The notes: generated by a model from the sequence alone, not told the origin. 64,000 nt of DNA from Bettongia penicillata ogilbyi (GCA_023548195.1 JAJHZJ010000577.1:1356574-1420573), one strand, 5' to 3'; positions 34,476 to 47,144 are shown, numbered from the stretch's first letter. A program made the numbers and translations.

Positions 34476-35278
34476 ATCTTCCCTTTTCAAATACTATAGT
34501 TTTGTAGAGTTGTTGCCAAGTTGGCTACAGGGTGGAGAATTTCTCTTAGCAGTTTGAAAAACTTAGCAGTTCTCAAAGACCATCATCTAAGTTGAAAGGG
34601 TTAAGATTTACCTGGATGGAGGGAATACCTATAATAATGAAATTATAGACAGTTGAAGTATTATCATTTAAGTATTTATCTCTTAAGTGATCTTAAACAT
34701 CCTGCCATTTATCCTTTTTTATTTTTGTGCTTTACTGCCATGTCTACATTCCTGTCTCCATCCATTGACTTTTACCAGTTTTATATTCATCCTCAAACTC
34801 ATATCTTTCCATCTTACTGTTTTTATTTCCTCTGAATTGCCACATGTCTCAGCTTATTCAATTCTTTCAGCCACATTGACATCCAGCTGTGGCTGCTGCA
34901 GGATAATTCACATTGTTTTTGTGCATCGCCCAAGATAGAGTCCAGCCTTTGTCTTATTTTCATGTCCCTCTGACTGTGTTTCAAATCTGTTCTTCCATTC
35001 AAGTCACATTTTTTCCGCAATACTTCTTTTTTTCCAGTTCTGTGCTTTACGTTTTTTCTGTCATCTTCCATATAAAGTCAGCTTTTTCATTTTTAATATC
35101 AAAGATTGTAGACAGTATGGACATCTGATGCTCAGTTTGCCTTGATATTATTTGACCTAAATTTTTAGAAGATGCTGTGTGTTGCTTCTGCTTTTTTATG
35201 TCCAGAGAGTCAATTCTCTTTTTGCTCATGCTTTTGTGAGCATATAAGAATTATGCTTGATGCCAAGTGTGAGGCAGT
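34476..35278. other. Unassigned DNA
   Basis: No named repeat or exon. 34.69-35.13 kb is pyrimidine-leaning with several short overlapping ORFs that resemble no family. Confidence 0.35.
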
Positions 35279-35280
35279 GT

Positions 35281-35745
35281 GTCAAAAAGCATTTATTAAG
35301 TACTTACTATATTCTAGGAATTGTAGTAAGAGCTGGAGATACAAAGAAAGGCAAAAATCAGTCCCTTCCCTCAAGAAGCTCACATCCTGATAGGAGAGAT
35401 AACAAGTAAAGAAGAACAGATAAGACATGTACAAAGTAGGTGGAAGTCTTAGAAGAGAAGACACTAACAGCTATAGAAATCAGAGCTCCTCCTGGAGAGA
35501 TTTGAGCTCAGGCTTGAAGAAAGCCAGGACAATTAAACAAAGGCAAAGTGCAGAGCATTGTATTGTAGGCATGGAATATAGTCTGTGCAAAGGTATGGAG
35601 ACAAGAGATGGAGTGCTCCCAGAACAGCAAATAGTTGGATTGTAGAGTATGAGTAAGGCAGTAAAGTATAAGGAGACTTGAAAGGTAGGTAAGGGTCAGG
35701 CTATAAAGAACTTCAAATGACAGAAAAATTTCTATTTGATTAATT
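35281..35745 (-). mobile_element. L2 3' region (antisense)
   Basis: 'aagcatttattaagtactta', 'agctggagatacaaagaaag', 'ccttccctcaagaagctcac', 'gtgcaaaggtatggagacaa', 'ggattgtagagtatgagtaa' and 'aggtaagggtcaggctataa' read in L2 antisense order for about 460 bp. Confidence 0.8.
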
Positions 35746-35849
35746 CAATGTCTTGCCATTCTGTTTGGTCATTCTATGGTCTCTATTTCTTATTTTGATC
35801 TTCTACCTTCTATACATAATCTGCTTTCTCATGCCCATTGGTCATGGTC

Positions 35850-36005
35850 AAATACATACATATATGAACACACATATATACATATATTATATATACATAT
35901 ATGTGTGTAATGTGTATTATAGGTCAATATTGTATATATGATGTGTATATATAGACACACATATGTATATACATATACACATATATGTTTCATGCACATG
36001 TATAT
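35850..36005. repeat. TATA/CATA-rich simple repeat
   Basis: acatatata and tgtgtata units with an 'catgaaac' near-palindrome around 35988-36015. Confidence 0.8.
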
Positions 36006-36010
36006 GCATG

Positions 36011-37140
36011 AAACAAGTCCTGGAAATTATAGATGCATTTATCTAAATTCATCCTGATAGCTATCACGCACACTGTAGTCATTTAAACAAAATCCCTTGA
36101 AAAAGCCCTGAAAATGTCTCCTTTTCCATCGCAGCCATTTTCAGGTAGCAAAAATAACAACACAGTGCTAGCCGCTGCAGCCACTGAACTCAAGCTCCAA
36201 TTTGATTATTATAAGCAACAAGATGAGAAGATTTTCAAACAGCTCTGAGAGGAGGAAGGGATTTTTGAAAAACTCCTCAGGAAGTCTTATTCTGTATTTT
36301 CAGAGGTAAACACCCCATTGAGGTAATATTTTAGTCCAAAAGCAACTCCTGAAAATGGCTCAGATTTTATTTTTGTCATTACTCGTGTCTAAAGAAAGGG
36401 TACCCCTAGAGCCTTTCTGGGGAAATGTCCTGTTTTCTGCTGAAAAGAATTCCTTCCCCAGAAGCCTGTAGCTTTTGAGTTCCAGGATAACAGGATGACT
36501 ATAACCAGTGCTAATTGTTTGATTATGGCAAAGTTACTTACAATCCTTAAGTGGGAGGGTAACATTGACCTACCTCATTTTATCGAAAGATGTAATGGAG
36601 AGTAATTCATTCTCTAGGGACTAAGTATTTAAGTCAATGAAGTTTTGTGTTAGCTGTATTGATATTGTAAGAAAAGTCTCTTAGGAAATTCTGCTTGCTT
36701 CTGGCTTTTGGCCATCCTTTCCTCTAGCCATCATATAAAATGTGATCGTTACAGATGCCTCTGGCAGAGATAGTCCTGTTGGTTTGGAGAATTATGAAGA
36801 TAAGGCTGTGGGTGTGGGAGTGTAGGACGTACTGACTCACCTTTTTGCCCAAGAAGAAACGTAACTCAGACATTTTAGATCATGAGCAGAAGAACTGAAT
36901 CTGTCATCCTATTAACACAAGAGTTTTATTTGTTTTTTTTTAATGTCATGGGGAATAGGCAGCCTATTTTGCAAGTGGAAAAATTCCATAGTCATTAAAC
37001 AAATGCCATACCCACAGGAGCAAAGTAATAGAATGAAAGCACTGACATAGAATCCCAGTTCACTTAAATCCAGATTTAATGTTATTGCCAGCAGATCAAG
37101 CTACCTTTTGATACAGAAAAAATCATACAAGTTGGTGAGA
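36011..37140. other. Repeat-poor unique DNA
   Basis: No repeat or exon was recognised. 36050-36650 has mixed composition and could be a conserved non-coding segment. Confidence 0.35.
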
Positions 37141-37144
37141 GTTG

Positions 37145-37146
<2 letters not shown>

Positions 37147-37187
<41 letters not shown>

Positions 37188-37349
37188 TATATACACATGT
37201 ATACATATATATGTATATATCACCACCATTAGAGCAGGATTTGGTTAACAGCTGGAGAGAGATATTAGGGAGCAGACCTAGGAGGAGGACCAAGGAAAAA
37301 GTGTGGGGAGAGGGAGGGGGGGGGAAGGAGATGGAGAGAGAGGGAAAGA

Positions 37350-37416
<67 letters not shown>

Positions 37417-37424
37417 AAGGAGAG

Positions 37425-37456
<32 letters not shown>
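37147..37456. repeat. Composite microsatellite: (AT)n, (GA)n, (GT)n
   Basis: (at)n at 37147-37180 with mixed acata/tata to 37221, a purine-only tract rich in (ga)n at about 37306-37425, then (gt)n at 37427-37456. The long ORF over it encodes Arg/Glu and Val/Cys runs and is not a gene. Confidence 0.95.
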
Positions 37457-37458
<2 letters not shown>

Positions 37459-37798
37459 GGATGAATACTGGGGAACAGGGTCAGGGAGGAGTTCTTAAAT
37501 CAGAGACTTAGAAATGGGATTAGGGACTGGGACATAAAACTAAGTCAAGAACTGGGCAACCAATTTAGGGTCTAGGTTTCAAATAAATCAGAGGGTATGT
37601 ATGTTCATCTGATATGGAACAACTGCAGAATAAGATTCTAGGACCCTAGTTCTTCTTCCTCCACAATAAAACTGACCCCTTCGAATCACACTTTACTAAG
37701 AAGCTAGGTACAATCAGAAATGACTGCCATCTTTCCTCTAGATTCTCTGGGGAGCCTCACAATTTGGATATAGTAAGGAAGTATATAGTCTAACTTTG
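37457..37798. other. Unassigned DNA
   Basis: No repeat or gene was recognised. Confidence 0.4.
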
Positions 37799-37799
37799 G

Positions 37800-37985
37800 G
37801 AGGCAGCATGGACCAGACTTGGGATTAGGAAGATCTGAATTAATTCCTGCCTTAGAAAATTATTAACCACGTGACCATGGTTAAATCAATTAATCTCTTT
37901 GTGCCTTTTTTTACCTTTTCTATAAAATGAAGGGTTTGAATTCCATGACCTTCTCTAAATCTGCAATACAAAGTCTACTATTTTA
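37800..37985 (+). mobile_element. MIR-type SINE
   Basis: 'ggaggcagcatggaccagac', 'ttgggattaggaagatctga', 'cacgtgaccatggttaaatc' and 'ttctataaaatgaagggttt' give the MIR order from head to 3' end. Confidence 0.75.
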
Positions 37986-38084
37986 ATTTTAATAATAGGA
38001 GATACAGAAAGAACTTGTGATTTTATTGATATGGGAAACTGCCTCTACTACTGCACATTTTCTGCAAATTAGAATCTTAATAAT

Positions 38085-38207
38085 TGCCAAGAGCACTGAG
38101 AAATTAAGCCCAGGTCATACAATCAGTATGTTTTAGAGGTAGAACTCGAATCCAAGTCTTAGTTTGGCTGAGGTTTACTCTTATCTATTATGTCACACTG
38201 CTTCTGA
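38085..38207 (-). mobile_element. MIR-type SINE, antisense
   Basis: 'agcccaggtcatacaatca', 'ggtagaactcgaatccaagt' and 'tattatgtcacactgcttct' are the antisense MIR core and head. Confidence 0.65.
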
Positions 38208-38209
38208 TA

Positions 38210-40050
38210 ATTTTCATAATAATCTAAGAAAAATACATTTGGAAAAATGGATACATAATACTTGATGGTTTACATATATGGACAAACATATTAATTATAA
38301 ATTCTATCTGTGAACACATATACATGTGTATGTAAAATACATGATTAATTCCTAAACCAATGATACTATTACATAATATTTTATTTATTACATTAGATTA
38401 TTTACTTTTCCAGTTAGCACTGGATATCTGAGAGTTAATTTTAGTCTCAAAGAATTTTAGATTCTCTCACCAGTACCCTATTTTAACAATAAGGACTTCT
38501 ATGCTTGAAGTCATAGCATATAAATAAATATTAAAAATATAAAAGTCATATAAAATGAGAGTTTTTTGTTTTTCTTGTTTTTTTTTTCTTTTCAATGGGT
38601 GGGTGGAGGGGAAGCAGGAAAGAAAGAATTTGGAGAAGAGATGGCAAAGCATTTATGAACCTCTCCCTGCAAATAAATGTGTTCCTCTTAACTCCTTTTC
38701 TTGAATATATCCAACACAATTTTGAATGATTCACATAAAGCTTCCAAGTTCATTTGGAAAGCTATCTATCATTTCAGCCTACTTAATTATTGGGGAAATG
38801 CCTAACACACCTACATTATCCTTCTTTGATTTCCCTCCTTATTTGTCTTGGAATGCCTGAAATACATATTTTTTTCTTCTCGTTACTTACTGAAAGTCAT
38901 ACCCCAATGGCTGGCACTTCATTTTTTGAGGCGAACAGCAAGTAGCAGTCTACCCCCCAAACTTCTGAAAAGATGCCTTTAAGTATGACAGCTAAAATCA
39001 CACTGGCTGCTGGGTTGTTTCTGTCATGTTGTCACACTGAAGCTGAGATTTCTTTGCGGTCATTTCCCCCACAGGTCTAATTCAGTTCTGCAGTTTTCCC
39101 ACTTTATTCCCTAGAGTGTATGTTGTGATTCTGTTTATTTTCTCCCAGAGGTATTTGCTTGCATTTTTCCAGATGAAACCTTCCTGTTCATCCTCTTTTG
39201 CACACATTTCTTACCTTCAGGATATCATAAGCAATTACATTCAAATTTTTAATTGGGGAGGGAAGGAGGAGTCAGGGTTTTATAATTCTTATTGTATTGA
39301 TAAATGACCCAATAATTCAATCAGATTTTTAAAATTAAATCTTTATTGGCTCTCATTGTTCATTTCCTGCGACTTTAAAGTTTCATAGGGGTTCTTTCCG
39401 GAGAACATTACTAAAAATGTCAAAATTTGTTAACACTACCATAAGCCTTAACACTAACCAATTTTTAAAAAACAGTCAAGTCATGTTATCAACACTACTC
39501 ATCCTATTTTGGATTGAACTTTCAAATGAATTCATAACATCTTAAATCAAATGTCTTATTGAATGTAAACATGTCATTTGAACAGTGTTAAAAAGAAAAA
39601 ATATTCTGAAGAACATATTTTATTTTCATTCTAATTTTAAATTTTACCCTAATCAATCTAAATTATCATTGGGGCTAAAAGCTCTGAAGTACAACCCAAA
39701 TACTGGGATCTAACATTCCTGTCATTATAAGTAATTTATTTTGACTTAATAAGATGACTAGATCCTTTCAAAATATTTCCTTCAATTTTCTGTTATTTTC
39801 TTTTGACACCTTTGACACCTTTATCAGAAAAGTGGAGTTAGAAATGATGATAAACACTTCACATATTCTTTTCTCACAGATGACTGTGTCTCGGTTGAAA
39901 GTAGTGGTCTAGTATTCTAAGAAAAGCCATAGCAGCTGCAGGTTTCTAAGCTAATCTCCTTAGAGATAAACATTGGTTAAAGCAAAGCAGATCCAAAATG
40001 AGCAGTCATACAAGGCACCATATTTTAGGCTCATAGATCAAGGAGTTAGT
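38210..40050. other. Repeat-poor unique DNA
   Basis: No repeat or exon recognised over 1.8 kb. 38900-39250 has balanced composition and is a candidate conserved non-coding stretch. Confidence 0.35.
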
Positions 40051-40053
40051 GAA

Positions 40054-40057
<4 letters not shown>

Positions 40058-40101
<44 letters not shown>
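40058..40101. repeat. (AC)22 microsatellite
   Basis: An uninterrupted dinucleotide run. Confidence 0.97.
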
Positions 40102-40102
<1 letters not shown>

Positions 40103-41570
40103 TTTTTTACCAACTCTGGCAAAATGATAAGAGACAGGATGAATCAGAAAATACAAAACCACCTGAATGAATTTCTTTGTATTGTTATATAATATTATTC
40201 AAAGAAGTAATGTCTGTGAAGATAATGCAGAAATATTTAACCCTACAGTGCTTTAGACAAAACTGAAAGACCAGAAACTTGTTGGAACTTGTCATATGAA
40301 GGAAAGAGTATTGCGCAAAACCTTCCTTCAGGACTGAACGGCATGCGAAGACTTCTACTGAAAGATGAGGGTATATTGGATGCACCATTGCACATGAAAA
40401 GATGCCAAGTGGATATTAGAATAAGAGTTTTAGACAGTAAGTTAACAACTTCACTGATAGATAAGATTCCATAGGACGATAATTTACTCTACAAGAGGCT
40501 AGATACTTTTACATGAGGCAATAGTTTAGCTAATTTGACACGGATGGAAATGGTAAGCCTAAGATGGTTGATTTTGGTTGAAATAAGTGATGAAAGTGTT
40601 GCATCATTATAAGATGGCAGATTTGCAAACAGAGAGAAATTCCATTCATTTTTTTCAGAGATAGGGAAAATTGGAAATCATTTTCACACAATATTGTTGC
40701 TCAGAAAAATGTTCTTAGCTTTTAAAAAAATGTTTGGGATCAATATGCTCTTGCTTGAAATGTTTTTGCATCTTTTCTTAAGGTTGTGCTTGCCTGCAGA
40801 ATCTGCCATAGATGAGATATCCTGCCAATTTCATACCAGCAAAAAGTGATCAGATTTATTTAACATCACTTTAATAAGCTACTTATCACCTTGGTATGAT
40901 TGCAGGTGTGTTTTCATGTGAATGATCATTCCTCCCCTTTTTTTTAAAGGATTGAAAATGCATTTATTCCATCTGATTCTCTCTTTTAAAATTGGATAGC
41001 TGCCTACTGTAAAGTTATGTAAGACTGTAATAACCATCCTTAGAGTGTTTTGAGCTGGGAAAACAATGCAGGGCTTTCTGTCTCCCTTTACAAGAATCAC
41101 TAAAGGGGGTATGGTCAATTCATGTTGGAGATATGGCAAGCCAGAGCATCTGGGGTATGATTTTCTTGTCTGTCTTCTTTAGCGTCAGACTGTGAAATAA
41201 CCTGTGTTCAGTGACCACTGTGTGCAAGGGAAAAGCCAGGTAAAATGTGATCACACCCTCCTAACTTCCTATTGTGCCTCCAGAACAGAGGCCCATGGCT
41301 GAATGCTTGCCAGGGATTGTCTCCTCAAGTCAGGGCAGCCAGCTGGCTCAAGGGAAGAATTACTGAGAGGATAACACAGCTCTCCTATCACCTTTGGATA
41401 AACCATTGAGCACACAAAGAGTGCCCTGGTGCATGATAGAGGCTATCTAAATCTTGCATGAACTAATACTTTCTTTTCATTTGCAGGGGTGTATTCTTAG
41501 TAATATCTTTTTTTTTTTTACCTCCAGACAAAGGTGTTAGTTCTCTCTGAAATTCTCCTCCTGCAACCCA
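40102..41570. other. Repeat-poor unique DNA
   Basis: No repeat or exon recognised. A 61-codon ORF at 40289-40474 has no family resemblance. 41100-41500 is relatively GC-richer, unique-looking sequence. Confidence 0.35.
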
Positions 41571-41572
41571 AA

Positions 41573-41604
41573 ACATACATACATACATACATACACATAC
41601 GTAT
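41573..41604. repeat. (ACAT)n microsatellite
   Basis: About seven acat units, then mixed tata/catata. Confidence 0.85.
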
Positions 41605-41655
41605 ATATGTGAATATATATTACATATATATTAGAACTACTAATTAGTTCATAAG

Positions 41656-41708
41656 CTATTAAAAACTTAAGGCTTAAAACTGTACTAAGTCTTTTGGAAC
41701 ACTGTATA
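41656..41708. mobile_element. Mariner-type MITE, one arm only
   Basis: 'ttaaggcttaaaactgtact' followed by 'aagtcttttggaacactgta' is the reverse complement of the terminal arm of the MITE at 43188-43270 (cagtgtcccaaaagacttag). The other arm is missing. Confidence 0.65.
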
Positions 41709-41747
41709 TTGTGTATATATAATTATGAACTAATATTTTTAAAGGTC

Positions 41748-41858
41748 CTTATTAAATATTTTCTATGTGTAAAGCACTGTGCTAAGTGCTAGGGATCTGA
41801 ATAGAAAAGTAAGAGTAAGCTTTCAAAGAATTTACATTCTAGTAGGTGGAGGCAATAC
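41748..41858 (-). mobile_element. L2 3' end (antisense)
   Basis: 'cttattaaatattttctatg', 'agcactgtgctaagtgctag', 'agaatttacattctagtagg' is the antisense L2 terminus. Confidence 0.75.
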
Positions 41859-41859
41859 A

Positions 41860-42630
41860 TAGAGGAGGTTTGGATTGCAAATCTATTGGAAAGACTCAGT
41901 AGTCCTTCAGGTCCAGCAAAGGGTTGATGTCTTGTTTAATGCAACTTGTTTAATGTCTTTTTCATTAATAAAATCCTATGCATTTCTGATGTTGAGTCAT
42001 TTGACTTTTCTAAGGATATTTGTGGTGAGAACTTCACTTCTGAGATCTTCAGAGGCTGAAGAGATGGGTTTGGAAGCAAATACAGAAGTATTATACAGGT
42101 CACATCTCCACAAATAGCTTCTTTGAATAACAGAGAAGGGAGGAAGGGTTATGGTTGCTATTCCCAGGACTATTTAGCTTACCTGGCTAAGGGTGGCGGT
42201 TGGTCAGCAGTTGTTATTAAGGATAGTAATATCACATAACCCCTATCTCCACAGAGGTTGGTTATTTCCCTTGATGATGGTTGGGGTGGGCTATTTCCTG
42301 GAAGCAGGGATGCCAGTTCAGGAGAACATATTCTTCTTGGGCACAAAGTCTTGGGCTGTCTCCACCTGGGTTTGAGGGAATGAGGTGTTCCATACCAACC
42401 TCTCTCCTATCTCTCTTTCAAGATAGCTTGTTGCTGCCTTAGTCAAGCTAGCTTTCTTTGTCCTCTTTCCATGAGGCAGTTTCCCTCAGAAGATGGCCTC
42501 AGGGGTAGGTGGAAAACCTCTATCTCATGATCAATCCCACATAAGACTTCACTTATGCCTGAGATTCTCCCCAACCAACCATTATATTGATATTTCTTAT
42601 TTGTTGGGGTGGTGGTAGTCATCAACTCAG
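41860..42630. other. Unassigned DNA
   Basis: No repeat or gene was recognised. Confidence 0.4.
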
Positions 42631-42635
42631 TTAAT

Positions 42636-42748
42636 GGGCATTTATTAACCACCTACTAAGTGACTAGGTACTATGTTAAATCCTGGTGACTTAAGTACAA
42701 AAAAAGAAAGACATCTTCTACCTTCCAGTAACCTACAAACTAAGATAA
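42636..42748 (-). mobile_element. L2 3' end (antisense)
   Basis: 'gggcatttattaaccaccta', 'ctaggtactatgttaaatcc' and 'accttccagtaacctacaaa' form an older antisense L2 terminus. Confidence 0.65.
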
Positions 42749-43185
42749 TGAACAAAAGGAAGTGGAAAAGCAGGGAGTAGTGGGGAGGAGGAGGAGGGAC
42801 CGTGAATGTTGGAAGAGAGCAAAGGAGAGCAGTCTCATAGGAAGTAAAGTGATGACAGTGACTTTTCCCTATACTCCTATCCATCTAAACCATCCATAAG
42901 CATCATTCCCTATTAGCCTGAAGACAGGCCTTAAATAGCTGTTACTGTCAAGGTTGCTCTTCTCTAAATGGACAAATATTCTTTCATTTGATCAGTTACA
43001 AATTACTTCCTAGTATACCTTCCTCCCCTATTTCCAACAGTGGGGATACTTTGGCCATAGAACGTTTTATATGTTGTCAGACTTAACTGATGTGCTAATT
43101 AGTTTTGCTGAACTGATTTTTTCCCTATTTCCTTTTTTAATTGTCATTACAAAGGATGGCTTGCTGGGGGAGGAGAAGGAGAATA
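42749..43185. other. Unassigned DNA
   Basis: No repeat or gene was recognised apart from a short purine-rich run near 42760-42800. Confidence 0.4.
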
Positions 43186-43272
43186 TACAGTGTCCCAAAA
43201 GACTTAGTACAGCTTTAAACATTAAGTTCCTAATAGTTTAAAACCACATTAAGATTTTTGGAACATCTTGTA
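43186..43272. mobile_element. Palindromic mariner-type MITE with TA target duplication
   Basis: The 83-bp element (43188-43270) is flanked by TA at 43186-43187 and 43271-43272. The left arm cagtgtcccaaaagacttag pairs imperfectly with the right arm, whose reverse complement is caagatgttccaaaaatctt, over about 35 bp with a short centre. Size and form resemble short mariner-derived MITEs such as MADE1 in primates, but the arm sequence differs. Confidence 0.75.
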
Positions 43273-44403
43273 TATTCAGAAATGAAGTTCAGGTCAAAAT
43301 AAAAGATATCAATAGAAATAATATTGAAAAATAAAAAAAAACTATTCTCATTTTTTATGACTCAGAATGGTTAAGAAAATTGCATCAGTAATTCCCATAA
43401 AAGACCAAACTCATTTACTAGAGCATTGCAAATAGATGCTCTATAGCCAGTCATTCTTCAACGTATTTGTGCCTCAAATATCTTGCTTTTCATAGGTGTA
43501 AGAAACACACCTGAAATCAAAGGAAAGATGAGAGGATTCAGAGTTGCTATCTCTTTCTCTGCATTTTGTACTTGTTTTGTACCAAATATGCATTTACGAA
43601 GGTTTAACTCATCCAAGGTTTTTTATCTGGCATTCTGCAAACTGACTCATACATCTGGTCTTTTCAAGATTTCCTTTAACTCCCCGACTTCCCCCCTTTT
43701 CCTCAGTTATCCCAGTAAAGTTGGAATGGGGTAGATTTTTCTTATCATCACATGTATACTTCATTAACAGCTGTGTGGTAGCCTATTAGTTTCTGAATAG
43801 TTTATACTACACCATTAATTTTGTGATTTTTTTTCCTCTGAAATATGGACATTTTATTTGATAATATGCCTTTCTGGTTGAAAATGAGTCTGACACCAAT
43901 TTAGGAAGAAATTATGTCAAATCAAAAATTGCATTTAGTGGTACAGATTTGGTACAGCTATGTGTATACTATAAATGCAATGTTTATTTTGGGGTTGGGA
44001 CTCAAGAAAGACGACGATTGTAGAAAATTAAAACACGGTGGATAATTTGCATTTGCGTGTTTCTTTAGAAAGAGTGGCTCATAATTATGGTGTTTCATGT
44101 AACCTTGCATGAAAATAAAGTTAAAATTATGCCTGTAACACTTATCATTCCTGAAAAAGAGAAAAGTGGCAGCTGCCAAATGCTACTTTTCTATAGAAAA
44201 GAAATGTTAATGTACAGTAGCATTGACTATTTTCTTAACATGAGCAGCATTATTTGCAGAATTATCTCTCTGCTTATAAAAAGAGGATTCCTGCCATTTA
44301 TTCCACAGACTATTATTTAATAGGAATTATAAGACTATTTCCCATTAGCACTACATGACTTAATTAAATGTTAATGAAAACCTAACCTTCTGATACACAA
44401 ATA
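43273..44403. other. Repeat-poor unique DNA
   Basis: No repeat or exon recognised. 43740-44390 is AT-rich but non-repetitive and could be conserved non-coding DNA. Confidence 0.35.
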
Positions 44404-44404
44404 T

Positions 44405-44605
44405 CATCTGTCAGATCACAGGATCACAGATCTAGAACTGAAAAGGATCCCAGAAGCTATTCAGTCCACCTCATTTTACAGTTGAGAAAAGTGAGGACCA
44501 GGGAGGTTAAGGGATTTGACAAAGTCACACAGGAAGAGGCAGGATTTGAACCAATATTTATGTTAGATATGAGTCAAAAGTCTATTCTCTTGTGTACTTT
44601 GTACT
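44405..44605 (-). mobile_element. MIR/THER-type SINE, antisense
   Basis: 'caggatcacagatctagaac', 'ctcattttacagttgagaaa', 'tttgacaaagtcacacagga' and 'caggatttgaaccaatattt' are the antisense signature. Confidence 0.75.
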
Positions 44606-45420
44606 ACTTACTTATTCAAATACATGGTGATACAATAAAGATCTAACCATCTATACTCCAGGAAAAAAATATATTAATTAGACTATGAAATGCAACTAGA
44701 TAGGAAGTTCATTGAATTAGTCTATTTGTCTATCTATTATACAAATGCCTCGGATGGTGAGCTGAACTCAAAGCTGAGTAGGACAAGTGATTGCATTGGA
44801 TTGAATTTGGGGGAATTTCACAGTGTTTTCAAATACCTCACTGGAAACAAACAAACAAAATTGTCCTTAATGCAAAAATTCTTCTGGTAATTCAATAAAA
44901 GGATGTAATTCATGGAATTCCACAACTATGGAAGAATAAAAATAAGAAGTTACCCAACAGCGAGGGAAAGATGCAGATTGGTAGTAGCATGTTACCAATG
45001 ATTGTCCTTCATAAAAAGTGTTGACAAAGACATCATTGAGAATTTAAGCCTGGAAAAGAAGATGGGTTACACATGTACAGAGAAGTAGAGATAAGCAAGG
45101 ATTGACTAGAGGCAGCTTGTGCCTGACTACTGGCACACTGGGGCTTTCAACTATTAAAAGAACCAAAGGAAGGCCTTCCAAGTGTAGTATAGATTCTTTA
45201 AGTATTTGTAAAAATGAGATTACTTATCTAAGAAAGTTCCTTAAAAAGTTGAACATTCAATATTTGCTCATAGGGTTCCTAGAAAAAAATGTGTTTCCCA
45301 TACTGCATTTTTAATGTATGAAATCTTATTATCATCAGTCACTGGTTTCTACCAGGAAATTGTACTTTTTTCCCATTGGTAAGCATTTAACTAGTTTAAA
45401 GGGAAAACTCTATGCACATA
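44606..45420. other. Unassigned DNA
   Basis: No repeat or gene was recognised. Confidence 0.4.
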
Positions 45421-45427
45421 AGATTAT

Positions 45428-45628
45428 ATATGCAGAGTTAAAGCAACATTGGAGGCCATCAAACCTCAACCCTCTTCATTTTACAGAGAGGGAAACTGAG
45501 ACCTACAGAGCTTAATTCACTTGCTTAGCATAATTCAGATAAGTGTCAGAGGCAGGATTAGAACCCAGGTTCCCTAATTCCAGAGCTGGTGTTCTTTCTA
45601 CAGTGTCACAATGCCTTCCTACTAATCT
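45428..45628 (-). mobile_element. MIR/THER-type SINE, antisense
   Basis: 'aacattggaggccatcaaac', 'tacagagagggaaactgaga', 'aggcaggattagaacccagg' and 'acagtgtcacaatgccttcc' span the whole element. Confidence 0.8.
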
Positions 45629-45629
45629 A

Positions 45630-46400
45630 TTTAGCTATAATTATACAAGAGAATTTTTTCCTTTATTGAATAGTCCCTGAATATATAAATCTTGTGATGA
45701 AGATGCCCAGAGCTAAGGTTTATTTATTCAATAGTAAAAGAGATCTTCATCCAGAGGTGCTTTTGTAAAACAAACAAATAAAAAAAAACCCTACTTTTGT
45801 GGCATTCCTTAAACAATATCTCATATTTCCACAGGAAAGCTTTTCAAAATAATCTGCATTAATTATCTCATTTGAACTTCAGAACCACCATGTTTACACA
45901 GAAAGTGGCAAAGGATTCTCACCAATGTATTGCTAGATATTTATCCATTCTCCTACCTATCCAACACCATCCCCAAAGCAGCTGACAGCTATGAAAAAAT
46001 GAACTGAATTCTTTCTTTTCATTACCAAATTTCGTTACTTCTGAAAAGAGTACAAATTGCATGGAAAAGCTTTGATATTCCCAGATCTCTGCTGAAAAGA
46101 CAGCATCATAAACTTAGGGAGTAGTGCAGAGAAATGGAGACTGAAAGTGTCAAAGCTAACCCCGGGTAGAAGCAATGACTTTTTTTTTCAATAGGGTACC
46201 TTTGTGATTGCGACTTTGGAAAGATCTAAAATTACAATTGTCTTGGAAATTAAATAACAGACTAGCTTCTGCCTGCACTATCTACGTTAATTGAAAGGGG
46301 AGAAATGGGGATATCCAGAGACATAGTTCACCTTAAACTCTATCTATTGATTTAAATCAAGACTTCTATTGAGGTCACAATACTCTCCCTCCAAATTGCT
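45630..46400. other. Unassigned DNA
   Basis: No repeat or gene was recognised. Confidence 0.4.
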
Positions 46401-46404
46401 GATT

Positions 46405-46985
46405 CGCAATAAACTGCACATGTCTTTTGACCCAGCAATACCACTGCTAGTCGTATACTCCATAGAGGTCACAGGCAAAGTTTCCACAAATACAAAAATA
46501 TTTTTAGTAGCACTTTTTATGGTAGCAAAGAATTAAAAAGTGGATGCCCATCGACTGGAATATAATGGAATATTATGGCACTTTGAGAAACAAGTATCAG
46601 GAGTTAGCTGAAATTCTGGAAGACTTAGGTAAGCTGATGTAGAAAAGACCCAAACAATTTACATGACTACAATAATGTATAGAAGAATAATGTTAAAAGA
46701 AGAATTCTGAACAATGAAATTACTAATCATAATTTGAGAAGAGTGATGATGAAGCGTTCTTCTCAGTTCTTGGTAGCATGGTAGGGAACTCTGGGTGCAG
46801 AAAGAGACCTACAGTGTTTTATATAGCCATTGTGTTGATATGTTTTGATGAATTATACTTTGTTACAAGGGATGGACCTATGAGGGCTATTGGATGGGCT
46901 ATCATTTGGAAGGGACATGAATACAAAAAAAGAAGAACATCAATAAAACACTTTCATGTGATTAATATAGTCAAGATAAACAAAT
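46405..46985 (+). mobile_element. Old L1 3' end (sense)
   Basis: 'tgacccagcaataccactgc', 'tggtagcaaagaattaaaaa', 'gtggatgcccatcgactgga' and 'ataatggaatattatggcac' are the ORF2 C-terminal/3' region also seen at 56015-56668. It is 5'-truncated and more diverged than that copy. Confidence 0.8.
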
Positions 46986-47144
46986 TCTCACATTAGCCAT
47001 GTCCAAAAATACTTTTCATTTCACAATTTTTAATGGGGATGGAGAGTGGGAAAAATAGAAATTAGATGCCTGTTGATTAAAAAGAAATGATGGATATGAT
47101 GGGAACACCTGTCTGATGCTGGAGTAATAAATTTGGAAAGGAGG

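Noticed and set aside
37142..37498. 118-codon ORF rich in Tyr/Ile then Arg/Glu then Val/Cys
   Set aside because: Translation of the composite microsatellite.
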